Part shown: piece after piece, positions 5,708-6,602 of the stretch
How positions within the stretch are numbered: the first letter of the stretch is position 1
How the letters are laid out: each line of letters opens with the position of its first letter
Origin: Bacteroidota bacterium
Lineage (GTDB): Bacteria > Bacteroidota > Bacteroidia > Bacteroidales > Paludibacteraceae
Assembly (NCBI GenBank): GCA_021804525.1
Contig: JAJZHJ010000079.1
Span: forward strand, 1 to 6,602
Length of the DNA stretch: 6,602 nucleotides
Direction of reading: 5' to 3'
Notes under the pieces: generated by a model
Told to the model about the DNA's origin: nothing
Database searches by the model: none
The model's input: only the letters and a program-made list of their open reading frames with translations
Program-made: the position numbers and the translations under genes

Positions 5708-6602
5708 ATGAACATTACAGAATCACATATTGACAAAAACAACAACAAGACAACAAGTGCATCGTGCAATGCCTGCAAGCAATGTGCACCACTGGGCGCT
5801 TGCATCGCCTTCAAAGGAATTGAAGGTATGTTGCCGATGTTGCATGGTTCACAAGGTTGCGCAACTTACATCCGTCGTTACTTGATAAGTCATTTCCGTG
5901 AACCGATGGACATTGCTTCGTCAAACTTCAGTGAGGAAACCACTATCTTCGGAGGAAATAGAAATTTCAACGACGGAATTGATAACATCATCAGTCAATA
6001 TCATCCTGCCGTGATTGCCATTGCAAGTACGTGCCTGAGTGAAACAATTGGCGAGGATGTGCAACGGCTGATCTACGAATATAAAAGTACGCATGGAAAT
6101 GAGTCTGATTTGCCAGAAATGATTTTTGCTTCGACGCCCAGCTATCAGGGAACTCATTTAGAGGGATTTCACGAAGCAGTTTTTGCCGCGATTAAAGCAT
6201 TGTCCGAAAATACCGGTTCAGGAGGCAATCATATCAATTTTTTTTGCAATATGATTTCGCCTGAAGATATCCGCCATTTAAAAGAAATTGTCGAAGATTT
6301 TGCTGTTCAAACAATGATCTTTCCTGATTATTCTGACACCTTGGATAGTACTTCGTGGGACAACTATCATCGTATTTCAGAAGGTGGAACACCTGTTTCT
6401 TCATTGAGACGGAGTGGTTCGGCTTATGCTTCAGTGGAGTTGGGTTATATCCTTAATTCAGGTGGAATGAATGGCCGCATCAAAGAAAATGCCATAAAAC
6501 AATCGGCTGGCGAATACCTGAAGGCTAAGTTTGCGGTGCCGTTAGTGCGTACCGGTCTTCCCATCGGTCTGCTCGAAACGGATAAGTTCTTTGATCATGT
6601 AT
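5708..6602 (+). CDS. nifN: FeMo-cofactor scaffold protein NifN, N-terminal part (3' end outside window)
   Basis: An open frame with no stop from 5708 to the window edge, 298 codons seen. It encodes the NifK-like partner of NifE in the FeMo-co scaffold. My translation begins MNITESHIDK. Family blocks are CAPLGACIAFKG (26-37), LHGSQGCATYIRRYLISHF (45-63), SSNFSEETTIFGG (71-83), STCLSETIGEDV (107-118) and STPSYQGTH (142-150). C26, C51 and C109 occupy the NifK P-cluster cysteine positions and are the likely ligands of the interface cluster. C20, C23 and C26 give a CxxCxxC arrangement with C32 nearby, which is richer in cysteine than the usual CKxC form. IRRYLISHFREP separates NifN from NifK, which has YHRSALTRHFKEP here. 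The start has an A/T-rich leader (AAAGATATTATG) and no Shine-Dalgarno. Whether the protein is a plain NifN of about 430-460 residues or a NifN-NifB fusion, as in Clostridium, cannot be told from this window. Confidence 0.95.
   Translation, partial: MNITESHIDKNNNKTTSASCNACKQCAPLGACIAFKGIEGMLPMLHGSQGCATYIRRYLISHFREPMDIASSNFSEETTIFGGNRNFNDGIDNIISQYHPAVIAIASTCLSETIGEDVQRLIYEYKSTHGNESDLPEMIFASTPSYQGTHLEGFHEAVFAAIKALSENTGSGGNHINFFCNMISPEDIRHLKEIVEDFAVQTMIFPDYSDTLDSTSWDNYHRISEGGTPVSSLRRSGSAYASVELGYILNSGGMNGRIKENAIKQSAGEYLKAKFAVPLVRTGLPIGLLETDKFFDHV

Overview
The window carries a contiguous, single-strand (+) molybdenum nitrogenase cluster: the 3' end of nifH, then nifI1, nifI2, nifD, nifK, nifE and the 5' part of nifN. 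Every gene is recognised from conserved protein motifs. I see no mobile element, tRNA, rRNA or CRISPR. Only about 9% of the window is non-coding, and no gene-free stretch exceeds 163 bases.

Organism: the gene order nifH-nifI1-nifI2-nifD-nifK-nifE-nifN, the long NifD with an internal insertion, the short N-terminus of NifK and the two PII-like genes between nifH and nifD all point to an anaerobic diazotroph with a cluster III type (Clostridium/Chlorobium/Bacteroidales-like) nitrogenase. The moderately AT-rich composition, and A/T-rich leaders without a clear Shine-Dalgarno before nifI2, nifK, nifE and nifN, favour a Bacteroidota member (for example a Paludibacter/Dysgonomonas-like Bacteroidales). 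This assignment is an inference; Chlorobi, Clostridia or other anaerobes are not excluded.

Layout: 1-183 is the NifH C-terminus. 184-289 is a spacer with a strong inverted repeat and a T-run. 290-616 is nifI1, 617-730 a 114-base spacer, 731-1096 nifI2, 1116-2756 nifD and 2790-4172 nifK. 4173-4335 is a spacer holding a second strong hairpin. 4336-5685 is nifE, and 5708 to the window end is the first 298 codons of nifN.

How they work together: NifH (Fe protein) delivers electrons to the NifD2K2 MoFe protein and also takes part in cofactor maturation. NifE-NifN is the NifDK-like scaffold on which the NifB-derived Fe-S precursor is matured to FeMo-co before transfer to NifDK. NifI1 and NifI2 form a PII-like complex that, in methanogenic archaea, binds NifDK and shuts it off when ammonium appears and 2-oxoglutarate falls. 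The cluster therefore encodes the enzyme, part of its cofactor assembly line and a post-translational ammonium switch. The two hairpins sit where transcript dosage would sensibly change: after nifH, and between the structural genes and the scaffold genes.

I found no undescribed system. The items most worth a second look are the two hairpins, which share a 10-12-10 arm geometry, and small departures in NifN and in the nifI1-nifI2 spacing.
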